Assembly: GCF_021155765.1 (NCBI RefSeq)
Contig: NC_060106.1
Span: 18,130,031 to 18,194,030, forward strand
Source of the DNA: Diprion similis
Lineage: Eukaryota; Arthropoda; Insecta; Hymenoptera; Diprionidae
Direction of reading: 5' to 3'
Length of the DNA stretch: 64,000 nucleotides
Part shown: positions 27,011 to 40,100 of the stretch, one piece after another
Numbering within the stretch: the stretch's first letter is position 1
Layout of the letters: the number at the start of each line of letters is the position of its first letter
Translations under genes and position numbers: made by a program
The notes under the pieces: generated by a model
The model's input: the letters and a program-made list of their open reading frames with translations, nothing else
Database searches by the model: none
Told to the model about the DNA's origin: nothing

Positions 27011-27192
27011 TAATGTGATTCTCAGGAGTACAAGCAGGTTATCTAACCGAAAATTCAATACCGCATCAAACGGTATTTCTGGATACCTGCAAGTGACTCG
27101 AAATATCAGACGGTATTTCCATGAGTTACGTGTACCACGTGGAACGGGCTTAACAATGCGAAAATTAATTCTTCCATCCTGAGAGAATCGCG

Positions 27193-27229
27193 TATAAATA
27201 GGGGATGAAGTGGGTACTTGCGACTCAGT
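27193..27229 (+). promoter_or_regulatory. Core promoter: TATA box and initiator of the orphan gene
   Basis: TATAAATA at 27193-27200 and TCAGT at 27225-27229, about 32 bp apart, the spacing expected for TATA and arthropod initiator. The arrangement equals that of the cuticle genes in this window. The next ATG is 78 bases on. Confidence 0.6.
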
Positions 27230-27306
27230 ATCCAATACCACCGACAAGCCTCTGCTCGAGGCAGCCACCCAGTCCTTGGAAGGCGTTTCACTAGACGATA
27301 ATTCAC

Positions 27307-28398
27307 ATGTCATTCATTACGAAGAGTAGTTCAAACCCAAACTATTTTCAAACGGACGTTTGTGATCTGCCAGGTAAGATTGATACACCAACATCTAGTT
27401 CTTGTACAGATACCACGTTTTACGATACACGTTTTAAAGATTTTTGGTTCATTATTGTGGCATTCAAGACCAAACACCTTGCCGACATTGACGCAAATAG
27501 ATTCGCTTTAATTTGAAATTCGAATTCTTGCAGGGCGCTTCAAAATACGTAAGATGTATTGACTCCCTGAATGTTCAAATTTCCTTCTTTGTTAATGCCA
27601 CGTTTAACATGTGATTCGATACTGAAATCAAATGACCCAGCAACCCCAGCCAATCACAATGAACAGTAAGGCATACCTACGCTCGAATGTAAAAATTGTT
27701 GTCGCTCATCGAATGTTACACGACGCATTCTCAAACCTTGTCTAATTTGTTGAGCACGTGGATAAACAATAAGAGATTCATATCTTTGTACTCATTCTGA
27801 CATATTTATTAACCATTATATTCTGCACATATTATACGGATAATTCTAAATAAGAATAGATGTATCTTTATGCAATATACTTCCATTGACCTAATTATCG
27901 TTTTTAACTCACACAGATATAGATTATACATAGAAGATTGAATTATAGCATAGACCGGAAGACCGAAAGATCTTTCTTCAAGAAATTAAAAACGTAAAAA
28001 CAGAAAGATCAAGAAACGCCAAAATGCAGGAACCTACGAACGAACGAAATATAATATGGCTCGAAGACGCGTTTGCAACGTGTAATTCAATAAACATTGT
28101 CTTTGGTTTCTCAGAGATTTATCTTTACTACCACGTTGATATGCGAATTTCACGTAGCCGCGAGCTTATAGAAGCTTTGTTGCTCAACGGAAAAATTCAA
28201 CCCGGATTCTATAATTACGTTGAGTATGACGTACGAGAACTAGATATTGATTCAACGCCCCACGAAATTATCGAATCGTGCGCCACGCATGAAATACGTA
28301 TAATCTGGGTAAATGACGAAACGATCAGAGTGATAATTACAATGAACTCTGTAAATTATTTTTTTGAGCGTTCACTGCGTTCTTTTATTGAAATCTGA
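27307..28398 (+). CDS. Orphan two-exon gene, unknown function
   Basis: Proposed exons are 27307-27373 (67 nt) and 27983-28398 (416 nt). The donor is CCAG/gtaaga. The acceptor has a clear pyrimidine tract (tctttcttcaag). The phase-1 join keeps the frame and gives 160 aa ending in TGA. Upstream are a TATA box and initiator, and an AATAAA follows 123 bases after the stop. The protein has no signal peptide and no membrane segment. After a short polar N-terminus with a basic stretch (KTERSRNAK) it looks globular and acidic, with alternating hydrophobic residues (INIVFGFSEIYLYYHVDMRI, then EIRIIWVNDETIRVIITM). I recognise no family or motif. A second reading is that translation starts at the internal ATG 28024 (124 aa). 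The gene model is inference from sequence signals only. Confidence 0.45.
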
Positions 28399-28520
28399 AC
28401 AAGTTAATTGATGTCTCAGGATAGACTCGACGTAACGGATACGACATAAAGGGTGTCGTCCGATCCGATGCTCGCGGAATATATTTTTCACGTTAAACGA
28501 TTCGGTTCAAATTAGTCGTA

Positions 28521-28526
28521 AATAAA
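28521..28526 (+). terminator. Poly(A) signal of the orphan gene
   Basis: AATAAA 123 bases after the stop at 28398, consistent with the end of the proposed two-exon transcript. Confidence 0.5.
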
Positions 28527-31099
28527 ATTGGTGACAAAAAAAAAACGGAAATAACGAGATCATCTTTGTTTTCCAATGTTCAACATTGAATAGCATGCAG
28601 CCATTTTATTGGACAATGCTTTAACATCTATATTTTGAAATCGAATTGTTCATACTGCATATGTTATACAGAATATTATATTAGTTACTGTTTGAAGTTG
28701 CTTCTCTTTAATTCGTTCGTTTCAATATACGTTTTTCAATTGAATAATACCTATATCACTCTGATTAGTGACATGCATGTAATCTTAAGTTTGAATCTGG
28801 AACGAGTCAAGTATTTTGAGCTAGACGGCCGGACAAAGGTCGTTGCCATTCATTGAAGATCCAGGAAAAAGGAACCATGCAATCAACATTCGAAGCTGAA
28901 CGTCACGGAAGAATCATGGCCGACTAACTGTGCGATCATCATTCGAATAAGCTGAACATCACGGAAGAATCACGGGTAATATTGTCACGAACAAAATTTG
29001 TACTAGTTCATGTTTCCCACGATATTCAAGTCACTCTTAAATTGGAGCTTGTCAAAGTTATTTCAATTCTGTTGAATCTGTGCAAGAGCATTGAAATTCC
29101 TTTTTTATGGTTGATGGACATATTTTTCATGAGTGTCTAGAGTATATGTGTGAGCGTGAATCTATAATTTCAAGTCAAAATAATGTGTTTAACAAAAATA
29201 TGACTAATATATTTTTGATAACTGCAGTGCAACTTTTACAGATGCAGCTTTTTTATAGCTTGCTTGTTTTACAAATACATTTGTTTTAATTATCATCAAT
29301 TATTCAGAGTATCTGACAGTGGCACTTCGTAGAATATGCATTTGATGGTTCTCAAATAAAATTTTTCATCCATCCATTCAATATACGAACAATTGCAGAA
29401 TAATATGACAATAATAAATTTGATTCATTGTTGGCGCATTAGACACTGTAGCAGATACAGTTATATAACCTTAAAGTAACATTTATCAAATCTAATGCAA
29501 CATGTTATATGTATATCAACTAACTAACAATAGCTTGTTAGTCCCTAGACATCCTACTACGCATGTCTTAAATGTCTTCTATTAATTTCCTCTGTTAAGA
29601 TAACTTCATATGGTATTCAAACAAACATATCATGTAATATTCATATGACCCAATGCATCATATTGTGATAAAAACGTAATTCTAAAATGAGTGTTAATTA
29701 TATTTTTCACAAAAATACAACATATCCGCAAACAGTGTAAGACATCTTATTGAGGTATAGACGTAATCCTAACTATAGATTATACATGTGCCTGTATTTA
29801 ATAAATTGTAAGAACATCCGTGAAATGTTTTCACTGACGAAATCTCAGGAGTGAAGTAATTTGGGAGTAAAAATTCACCGACTTGTTTTAAACCAACAAT
29901 AAGCTGTGATAGTTTGATCCTTGCTAATAAACGTACACCTGTATATTTTATTTCTACTCGTCTCGTATCTCGCTTATTTCTTAAACGACACCCTTCTTGA
30001 TCGCGTAATACAGATGTTGGCAAATTTATGGACTTAAATTACTACACATTTTAACATCAATTATTACAACGTGAATAACTCGATCACACAAGACTACAAA
30101 TGTAGGCCGTGACTGGCGCTTATTTGGTCTTCGAAAAACAATCACATCACTATAAGTCCCTCGGAAACATCTCCAATTGAACTATGTCAGCATTTTGGAT
30201 ATGAAAGGGCCCAATTTCGGAATGCAAAGTCCCCGAGATTAATGGCTAATGTCCACAGCCTGCCAATCGTGGTCAGGATCCCCAAATTGGTGATAATCCT
30301 GGCTCAGAACTGTCTTCTTTGGAGTTATGATACCGGTTAACAGGAATTTTGAGTCTGGGTTCTGAATATGAAATTTTCATTTCTTCCACGTAACTAGAAA
30401 AAGAGAAAATAGTTTTATTAGTTAAAGTTTACTTTGTATTCCAACGTGTTGTTACCTGCTGCTTATACTATCAACCAAATACTTCCAGACTTATTTTAGC
30501 AACGTTAAAAAGACACGAGCAAACGTTATAAGTAGTAAATGAAGATCTTGGTTATTATTCGATGTATAGAATCAAAATTTATTCATTTAAATATAAACTC
30601 AGGATTTTTCTTTGTTTTTTTTTTACCTGTGTAATTAGGTCAACTTGAATTGCCGAATAGTGGTGCTGTCGGAGTGCGCAAACGGAGTTGCATGGTGCAT
30701 TTTCACCCCGAAATATAATGCATATTACAACAAATAAAGAAATAATTTTTGAACCAGCATAGGTGATTTCTGATTTCACAGTCACATAAACCAGATGCTG
30801 CAGAGCTTTATACCTCATTCTGACGAACACATTTACTTACTGTACTTTGAGCTATAATACGTTACAAAATGTCATTAAAATGGATCAGATATGGACCCCC
30901 ACAATTATCTATATCTTCCAAGTCTACGTGACTGAAAGTTGGTTAAAATTTGAAAATTGAAACGTGAAACGAACCGAACCTTGGAATATAGAAACATCGA
31001 TAACATCCCCTAAAAGCTCTTAATCCTGCAATGACAAATGGAAATCAGAGTGCTGTTCAACCGTTGGTCAGTAGTAAAACATGCTCACGTTATATAATA
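28527..31099. other. Spacer without recognisable genes
   Basis: AT-rich. Open frames are short and without domains or splice-supported continuity. No repeat family recognised. Confidence 0.4.
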
Positions 31100-31485
31100 G
31101 CTATTTATGTGGCATGCCCGTAAACCGCCTGTTTTTTTGGCAAGGATAAAGATTTCAGGACGAGCTGAAGGCGAGCCGGAAGCGAGCCGGAAGCGAGTAC
31201 TGAAATTATCCGAGGCAAAAAACGGTTTATGGGCATGCCACATACAATATTTTTTACGGTATGGGCATTGAAAAGCAAAACGAAGAGTGAGGTTATGTCG
31301 CGATCTGTTCGACGAAGCTACTTTATTCCGCAGTTTGGGATGCGCACTTCGAACTGCGCATCAAAACTGCGGAATAAAGACTTTATTCCGCAACTTTGTT
31401 CGCTGCCGTATAAAGCGTCACTTTACGAAACGAAAACTGTCACAAAAAGTGGGCTTTTCAATGCCCATGCCGTAAAAAACATATT
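31100..31485 (+). mobile_element. Compound fold-back (MITE-like) element, copy 1
   Basis: Two adjacent inverted-repeat units. Unit 1 (about 31106-31243) has ends tatgtggcatgcccgtaaac and its near-perfect reverse complement, with a loop rich in gagccggaagc repeats. Unit 2 (about 31250-31482) has ends ttacggtatgggcattgaaa and gcttttcaatgcccatgccg. Inside it a near-perfect palindrome of about 57 bp centres on the TTCGAA near 31348 (arms built from ctttattccgcagtttg). There is no coding capacity. A second copy in opposite orientation lies at 51165-51495, so the sequence is dispersed. No transposase or target-site duplication was identified, so classification as a non-autonomous element is an inference. 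Confidence 0.6.
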
Positions 31486-31987
31486 AGACTGTGAAACCTA
31501 AGAATCTTAAATTGAGATGCCAGTTTCAGAGTTGGGGAGAACGAAAGACGAACTCATATACCTATAGGCATAAGTCGTGTATCTGTTTGAGGAATCGCCG
31601 TTTTTTCACAGGGACTTCCCTGACGTCACATTGACCTCACCTTGACATTAGGCGTTGTCTTCCGCACGCCACTCGGAACATCTCCATTGTCCGATTAATC
31701 CTTCGGCTTGTTTTAGCTCTGATAAAATCACCGTCACGTACCGTAGCGAAACGATTACGCCGCCGTTAGGCAGAGGTTTCTGCGATGATGCGTGCTCGCC
31801 TGCGTGCAGATGACCTTTTCATCTCTCATGCCCGGAGGTGACTTTGTTACGTTATACGTACGGTAGCAGCCTTGGTCCAGCGATTCCGGGATCGGTTCTG
31901 CAAAGTTTGAGAGCCTGTGATGCTCCATATGCTCAAAAGTAACGTAATTCCGAAAATTCAAGGGCTTGGAAAAGTAGCCGACGGGGA
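31486..31987. other. Spacer between two fold-back sequences
   Basis: No gene recognised. Includes a GC-richer stretch (about 31600-31900) without open-frame support. Confidence 0.35.
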
Positions 31988-32335
31988 TCCTGCTGAAAAT
32001 GATCATTTTTTAAATTATAAAACGTTACGACTGGATTTTACCTGCGATTTATTACACGATTTATTTAGTAAGTTCGATAAAATGTATGAAACAGCAGTTA
32101 ATAAATTATAAAAGTACGAATCATTAGATATACTAGATCAAAAATCGTATGAAGATTACGTAGTTCGCTATATAATTTTTGATCTAGTATATCTGATGAT
32201 TCGTGCTTTTGTAATTTATTATCTGTTTTGTTATATAATTTATTAAATTCACATGATAAGTCATGTAATTAATTACACGTGAATTTCAGTCATAACGTTT
32301 TATAATTTAACACATGATCATTTTCAGTAGGGGAA
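31988..32335. repeat. Large imperfect palindrome (fold-back, about 350 bp)
   Basis: The left arm (about 31988-32146) and right arm (about 32175-32335) are reverse complements with scattered mismatches and small gaps: ctgaaaatgatcatttttta pairs with its complement near 32330, aaattataaaacgtta pairs with taacgttttataattt, and gatatactagatcaaaaat pairs with atttttgatctagtatatc. The loop is about 30 bases. No gene inside. A fold-back transposon remnant is the simplest reading. Confidence 0.75.
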
Positions 32336-35300
32336 TAAATAAATTTAGTCGTTACAACAATTTTACATTTGTGCGTGCATGTGCGTTTGAATATTGTAAA
32401 AAATTTTCATTAACGCTACACCATATTGAAAGACAGATTCATTATCCACCACCGACATCACTTCAACTGATTTTACGTTTAATTTGATAGAAAACGGGAT
32501 TCTTTCCAGACAGTAATTACAACACGAGTGAATTCTTCTTTTTAAATATTTATACGGTTTACAAAAATATCATACAAACTAGAAAAAAAGGGGTGTTAAA
32601 AAAAAAAAACATATGTAATCGTTCGTCTTTACCTTGTCCGTGTAATTAAGCGACGAGGAATGCCCGTAGAAGAACGTTATATTTGTAATACGTAACCGCA
32701 GCAGTGAATAAAGGTCACTGTATTACACCAAAAGAAGGATGGATTCGGTCGTAGTTCGGGCTGACAATGAGCTGAGAGCCATGAGGAAAGAATATTTTAT
32801 CCAGATTTTAATGTCAAGGTATCTTTTGTTCCTTTGAAGAACGAGCGGAGCTCTCATAGCATAAGTTAAACTTTTTGTACGTGTAACATAGCACAAGAAT
32901 AAAGGCGTGTAAAGCTGGTGGGGGAGGAGAATTTTAGAGCCTTGGAATTGGATCGAGACCGTCGGTAGAATCGCGGCTTCTGCTGGTAACGAAACCTTTA
33001 CACGATTGCCTATCGGCTTCTCTGTATAATGGAACAATTTCTTTTGAATATCGCAACCGAATGAAAAAGGCGAAAGGGAATCACGCAACGATTTCGTCCC
33101 ACCGAAAGTTTTATTTCATTTGCATAAAACGCCGCCTTTGCATACGTATCACACTTTGCTGGGACCGCGCTGATATTCACACGATATGTACAGAATTTGG
33201 TTCATTGGCCAATCAACCGCAACACACAGTACAGGTGGGCAATAATTTATTATGATACCCGTGTTAGACAGCGCAACGTTTTTCCCCCGCATATAATTAT
33301 TATTATTATTCGACAATTTCTCAGGATCAATGGTACTGATTGTGGGTGAATTATAATTTGCGGTGATGCTACCGCGGTCAGAAATCCACTTTGCCAACGT
33401 CAAGTCTTTCTATATATAATACCTACTTAAAAATAATGCGTATTGTATATTCGAACTCGATTGCGAAATCGCAGCTTAACATTTATTGTTCTTAATCCAT
33501 ATTTATCAACTGCACGTATTGCGTAACAGCGATTGATAAACAGCCAAATTTGTAAAAATTTTCATCCTCGAAAGACACGTAACACATTAAAATATAATAT
33601 CAATACAAAATAGAGGATGAGCGAATAATTCTACTCGTTAAAAATTACCGGGTACAAAGTTATTTGTAACCAGAATAAACTTTTGTTAAACTTATACCGC
33701 TATGCAACTCGAAAGAAATTGAACTCCGTGGCCGGCAAAAACAAAAAAAGAAAAGAAAAAAACCAAAAATGCGAATCTTAAATAGATGAAAAAAATCATG
33801 GCCTTGAATTCCGATCATCTTTCAAACAGTATAGAATTCACGGATCAATTTATAATTTCGTAGACATCATAGCTCACTATTTTATTTTATTTTCACTTAT
33901 TATTTTATTCCTCGCTTGTTTAGTCTCATGATTAATCAATCCCGTCTTAGACATTTTGCACGAACTTAAGTATGGAATATACAGTATACATATACATACT
34001 GGACATGGAAGAAGAAGCATCTCGAATCAATTTAGGTAATCTCTTATATATATAAATCTTCTCCCACATATACGAGCAATCGATGCAATTATAACGCTGC
34101 ACATAATACATCGAAGATTAGCATATTTCGACGTGATTAAGAAGGGAAATACAGAAAACCAAAAAAAAACAGAAAAAAAATCCGTACGCATCGCGAAAAA
34201 ACATCGCGGTTAAACGGTAATCGAAATCAATTAGCTGAGTGACTGAGCAGTTAATCCCACGCACAGACAGAACGATATCTAAAGGTGACCCAAACTCACT
34301 TATGATATTCCGTTTTATTTCTTTTCACAAAACTCACCAATAAACTGTAATAAATTTGTTTGATTCTCCTGAATGACTCGATCCGCGGTTACGTTGTAAA
34401 AAATAAACCGAATGAAAGAAAGAAAGAAGAAAAAAAAACATACTCCGGCAAGTTACAAGGAGCGTAGAGAATATTTGCGGTAAAAAATACAAAAAATAAA
34501 AAAGTGAAAAAAGTGAAAAAAAAATTTAATTTAAAACAAGGAGAAGAGGATCACCAGTGCAGAGACAGCAATGTTACGATATGCAGAAATTAGCACACTC
34601 ACGTTTAACAGACAGCTGCATGCTGTTACATAAATATAGCCGAGGTGTAACGCACGGCAGGATGATCGTATCGCATCGACCGATTCTCGACGGCCAACGG
34701 TATCTTTAATTGAGCCGGATGATGAGTCGTCTTACAGAAATTATCTGGCGGCAACGGACTCCCAGTGATTTATAGCCGTCGATATGCAGTTGCAATTCAG
34801 TGACAACATACAACTGTTACCGTATAAAATTGTTTACTCACCTACACGTGAAGCAGCATCAAGTTGTTTAGTGGGCGTCACGCCTCGCACTCTTGCTCTC
34901 ACCTGAGCTTGCAGCTCCTCGGGCATTTCCACCTGATGATCGTGAGACGACAGACCGTCTGCGTGACAAACCCAGCATCTCAACGAGGCAGAAAGATGTT
35001 TCGATACGACGACGTGACGACTGCTTCGCTGTACACACGTATAATAAACGTTTCAGATAAATATTTGGCGTAGGTACCTACTTTATCGGCTCGATTATCG
35101 CTCTGCCCTTTGATTCCACCGCAGAACGATTAATCGCCTCTCGCTATGTTCGGTTATTGGATACAATGGTTTGCATGTCGCGATGGTGTTATGTTATATG
35201 TACGAGAGCTGGTGCAGGGCGGTGCTTTTCACGATTAGAATCAATTTGCACCAGTTTTGCGTAATCCACATATATGGTACATACGCAATAGGTCCAAACT

Positions 35301-36703
35301 CGACAGCGAACTAACTTATATTTATAAATATATATGTAACTTGTGTAATAAAGCCAAAATTGGAAATTTTATTACCCCCGGAGTAGTTATACGTCGAGGA
35401 ACGAGGTAAAGAAGCCAGTTTATAGTTTTTAAAATATTGTAATGGAATGTGGTAATAAGACGGTGGATTTTATCTATTATACCAGCTATAATAATACACG
35501 CGTAACTTGCAGAAGCATAAAAAGTAATCACTTTTTACGGTGTTGTTTTAACGATGTATAATTATTCACCTTAAATGATGAGACACTTTTTCTCTCGCCG
35601 AAATATTATTCTGATATAATATTTCTAGGATATTCGAGGCCTTTTCTGGTATGATTATTCATTCTTCTCTGTATTTCTCGGTGATTTTGTGTTTATACAT
35701 TGACTTAATTCTTGCGTCCGCGCAGAGCAATGCAATGCACAGTAAAGTGCCGCAAAGTGATGGATGTCGATGCCGGGACACGACAGTGCCTCTGCCTTTC
35801 AACGCGTGAATAATATGGCATTTGCAGCATCAGTAACAGAGATTTCAAACCTGTAATTCCACAAATGCGGAATGACACATCGATTTTACCGTTTAACGTT
35901 AATCTGAATATAATTATAACGATGGATAAGTGCATGACCAATACAATTGTCGGTATTCGTTGTTTTTTGGAACAATTTTTTCTATCATAACTAAATTTAA
36001 TAAGCGAGAAGCGCGTCGAATAATACAAATAATACAAATAATACTCTCATCCTGTATATTTAAACAAGGAATATTGTATCGCAAGCGCGAAAAAAGGCAC
36101 AAAAATACTTCAATGCATTTTCATTTGACGCGTAATTAAAGAAATGGCACAGATTCCCCAAAATCGCAATAGCAAATTCCTCGAATTCATGCCATTTCTT
36201 TATCTCTGAGTCAAATAAAGATGCAGCCGAGTGTTTTTGTAAAGTTCGAGTCCACAAAGCGTAAAGTGCCCTTCGCATTAATCCAACAATCGACATCGAT
36301 TATTATCCAAGTTTTGCAAAATCGACAAATTCCGATGCCCCGCAAAACCAGCAACCTGGGCAGTAATTGCATTTACCGCGATCTGCAGCTACATACGAAA
36401 GTGCAGTAACGAACGAGCGAATGCAAGTTTAAAGTTCGATCGGTCCCGCGCATCGGATCGGACCGGATCGGATCGGTGCGGAATCCGTCCATCCAGGCCA
36501 TCATCTGCTATACGAGGGCCCGGCGTTGCAGTGAAAGGAATACGCCCTGCGACGATGATCCGTGTCGGATTTGAATCTAACAACTGGCCGACTAAGATTG
36601 TGTGCGCATGAACATACATGCGAGTGTGTGTGGGTACATATACTATACATATAATACTCGTGGCGAACGAGATTCCAGATTGATACATGCGAAGGATATA
36701 CAT

Positions 36704-36734
<31 letters not shown>

Positions 36735-37009
36735 CACACATGCATATACATATATACTATATGCACACATGTGTTATAAACGCACACACACACGTATAAG
36801 TATATTATATTGTATCATTTACGTGTGTACGCGTAGTTCCTCGCCTTCTTTGTGCCTCCCATTGTGTTTCCAATGGAAGACGAGGTGCAGGTACCTACTC
36901 TCGGAGGTTGGTTCTCTTGGGCGCCCGATGCCCCCCCTTCGCGAACCCGGACGGGGCGCGTTACCCACGGTATCCCCTTATTAACCAAGAACCGCGCTCT
37001 GCAAGTTAG
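32336..37009. other. Spacer upstream of the third cuticle gene
   Basis: Mostly AT-rich with poly(A) tracts (33745-33770, 34160-34200, 34425-34525). No supported coding exon. A GC-richer patch at about 34850-35020 has open frames and a donor-like site on the minus strand but no partner exon. Confidence 0.4.
36698..36804. repeat. CA/TA compound microsatellite
   Basis: Tracts of ACACAC and TATATA alternate for about 100 bp, roughly 200 bp upstream of the third cuticle gene promoter. Likely highly polymorphic. Confidence 0.85.
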
Positions 37010-37047
37010 TATAAATTCGCATCGTACTCATCCGTATTTGCATCAGT
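37010..37047 (+). promoter_or_regulatory. Core promoter: TATA box and initiator
   Basis: TATAAATT at 37010-37017 and TCAGT at 37043-37047, about 33 bp apart, about 100 bases before the ATG at 37146. Confidence 0.7.
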
Positions 37048-37145
37048 ACCTGCAGGACTCGCCTAACGATTCGACCGAGTATCAATATATACATACTTGC
37101 AACTCGATTCACTGAACTCTGGAGCGCAGTTGGATCGCTACAATC

Positions 37146-40100
37146 ATGAAGATCTTCGTGAGTGATCGAATTCGATTTTTTATTTATTGCGTATTTTGTT
37201 GATAATGTATATATTTTTTTATTATTATTATTATCGTTTTGTACTCATTTTACTATTTTCTTTTTCGTGTCGCGTAACCGTGCCTTTTTAAAAAATTTTC
37301 TTACTTTTTCACCAGTCGTTGTGCGTCACTTTCTCTACAATTCGACGGGATTTTCTTTCCACCTTGTTTATTACTACAGCGATTAACCTGTTGCAGATTA
37401 TCACGGTATTTGGACTCCTGGTGGTGGCCCAGGCGCAGTACAACAGGTACAACCCTCAGTACAACTACAACACCAACGGGGGTAGAAATTGGGCGATCCT
37501 CAAGCAGAATCAGGACAGTTCTCCGGACGGCTCGTACGCTTACAGGTGAATGGCAAACCTCGCTTTAAAAAAAAAAACAAACAAATGGACAAACCTTAGA
37601 AAATATCATTTTCGGGCCCCACAACGTGGAATATAATTTGAATGTTACTTGGTGGTCGCAGATGGACGCCTGAGGCCCGTTTTGAATACTCGTAATATCA
37701 TGGACGATATTTTGATGCATGTAGACAGGAATGAAATAATACGCGAAGGTCGAACGGCTGTTCTAAAATTAATCTTAGGGCTCGTATCATCCGGCATTAA
37801 GTATTTTTTCCTGGACCGGATTCCAGTTTGAGTTATCGTTATTAATTTTATTTTTAACGACGCCCGTTTCGCAAGATTCTTCACTTCTTCGCGGCTCATA
37901 TATATCTTTTTTTTTCTCGTCAATTTATTCATTTTATTATAATACCTTGCGTATTCGAAGGACGTGTCGTTCACTCGGTATTCGGTATAACGCCATTATA
38001 ATTGGTAACTGTCGTTTAATTGTCCAGCGAATTTGATGGGTTGGATCTATTCTCATCCTTGGGGAATGTTAGCCCAATCGGAACGTACAAAAAACGTCTA
38101 AAATTTCAATTTTTAGATGCCATAATTTTATTTTTGTAATCATTGGAGGGGCAGGGGGAGTCTTTGGTGGTCTAAGCCCAGAATTATGACCAGATTCTAT
38201 ATAATAGCTTTCACTGCCATCTTGAATTAACAGTTAAGTAGGAAAAACGTAATCGACCGCAGACAAAAAATTGTTATAACCAAATTGTAGAGAAATAAAT
38301 TTCCCACAAGTTTAGTCACAAAGATTTTGTGTAAAAAGTTGAAAATGGACAAGTTATTTGACAGGAACGAATTCTCCCATAAATTCAACACGGCGGCCGA
38401 AGCTTCTGTAAAATTTGGTCGACATTCAGGATTTAGACTGCCAAGAATCTCGCAACGATTAGAAAGAGAAAATTGTGGTACCTAAAAATTTCAATTTCAA
38501 ATCTACATCTCGACTGAACTATCTTTGAAACGACTGATAAAGTGACCGACGAAATTTCTGTAGAAGTTTTATTTCCTAACTCTCTGGTATCTATATATTG
38601 TTTTTTTTTTTTTTTTCTATCCGAACAATGAGGCGGCTACACATCATGCAGGAACGGAAGACAATTACCTCTGATTTTAATCGTTGAAATAATACGCCGT
38701 GAGGCTGCAGTATATACAGGCATTATACAGCGGTTCGCACCACTTGCGCAATACGACATAATTAGCCCGACTGTGTGGGCTGCATCTCCCTAATTAATCC
38801 TGGAACATCCTTGGTCCGTCTGATCCCGAGGACCTTGACCTACGACAGGTTGTTTTTGTCTCCGACTGATTAGATAGCACGGTTTCACTAATCAGGCGTT
38901 AATTGTATGTACACATTTCGTTACTCGGTCGGTAAAAACGATCGTCAATCGGAGTCTCAACTTGGATTAGTCACTTGTCGAATCCTCGGATCGCGGTTAT
39001 AAATTCCCACACGTTTATTACCGGCAATCATATGTCGTAATTGACAGTGAATGACCGGCAATTACGCACGGATATTGGCGGCACGATGCCGAGAGAGGAT
39101 TAAATTTATCGCTGGCTATTTTTGGAACTTCGTTGCAGCCCGCGCGCGATATCCGAGTTGGCCAATTATTTCAAAATTCGAACTTGCGGAAATTATCGTT
39201 TGTATGTTCTGTATTCACTGATTATTAGTCTTAATGGAGGTGATAAATTTTCTGTTAAATTTTTCGGAATTAGACGAGGAACATCTTTAATTGAACTTGG
39301 AAAAAAAACCATTGATGGTAAAAAAAAATCGGAGAAGTGATTAAGAAATCCGTGGATGCAAATGAAAATTTTTTAAAAAACGAAATCAGTACTATGAATT
39401 CTTGGGCCGTTCAGATTGTAAAGTATTTAAATATTCTTTATTATTTCATTGAAATGCATTGGGAAAATATTGCACGAAAGCCACGCCTCGAGGCATTCGT
39501 TACAGGATGATCGTTGGGATTCATAATGGCGTTGCGTAAACCGTCGCATCACGTCGATCGTATATCCTTGAGCGGCATCGGATAGAGGGATAAAATTTAT
39601 CCGCCTGCATAATTTTTTTTTTCGCTGCGCACCCAGAAAATTAAGACAGCTAGCAAGAACTGAATTTTCTAGTTTCATTAAACGAACCAATAAATAGAAT
39701 GTTTATCCGCTACATATAAAAATGTTTAATCGACCCAATAGAAAAGTTTTATTTAATTTCTCTCAAAAATTTTATGCGCTTAGATATTATTGCAATTATT
39801 AGTCTTTAACGTCCATAGCAATGTTGGATAATTAAAATTAGTCTGTCTAACATGAGTTCGAAAATCACAAATATAAAATTTGACAGAAGAGAGCGCTGAA
39901 AATAGAATTATAGAAAATAAAATACAATGAAAACGCTTAAACTTACGACTCAACGCCGGCAGATAGGCAATCGTATCTACACCTTGAATACACTGTGTAC
40001 ACCCGGTTGCCTATCAGCCGGCGTTGAGCGTTGATTTTCACCGAAAACTCTCAGTACAGAATGAAAAATTAGTATCTCGCTTAGTTCGACTCACCCTTAC

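Noticed and set aside
34850-35020. GC-richer patch with a minus-strand exon-like frame ending in a gtgaga donor
   Set aside because: No partner exon with matching phase was found and the frame is short and Ser/Arg-rich. Too weak to annotate.
36389-36793. 134-codon Cys/Tyr/His-rich frame on the minus strand
   Set aside because: Its composition comes from the CA/TA microsatellite. No start context, splice sites or domain.
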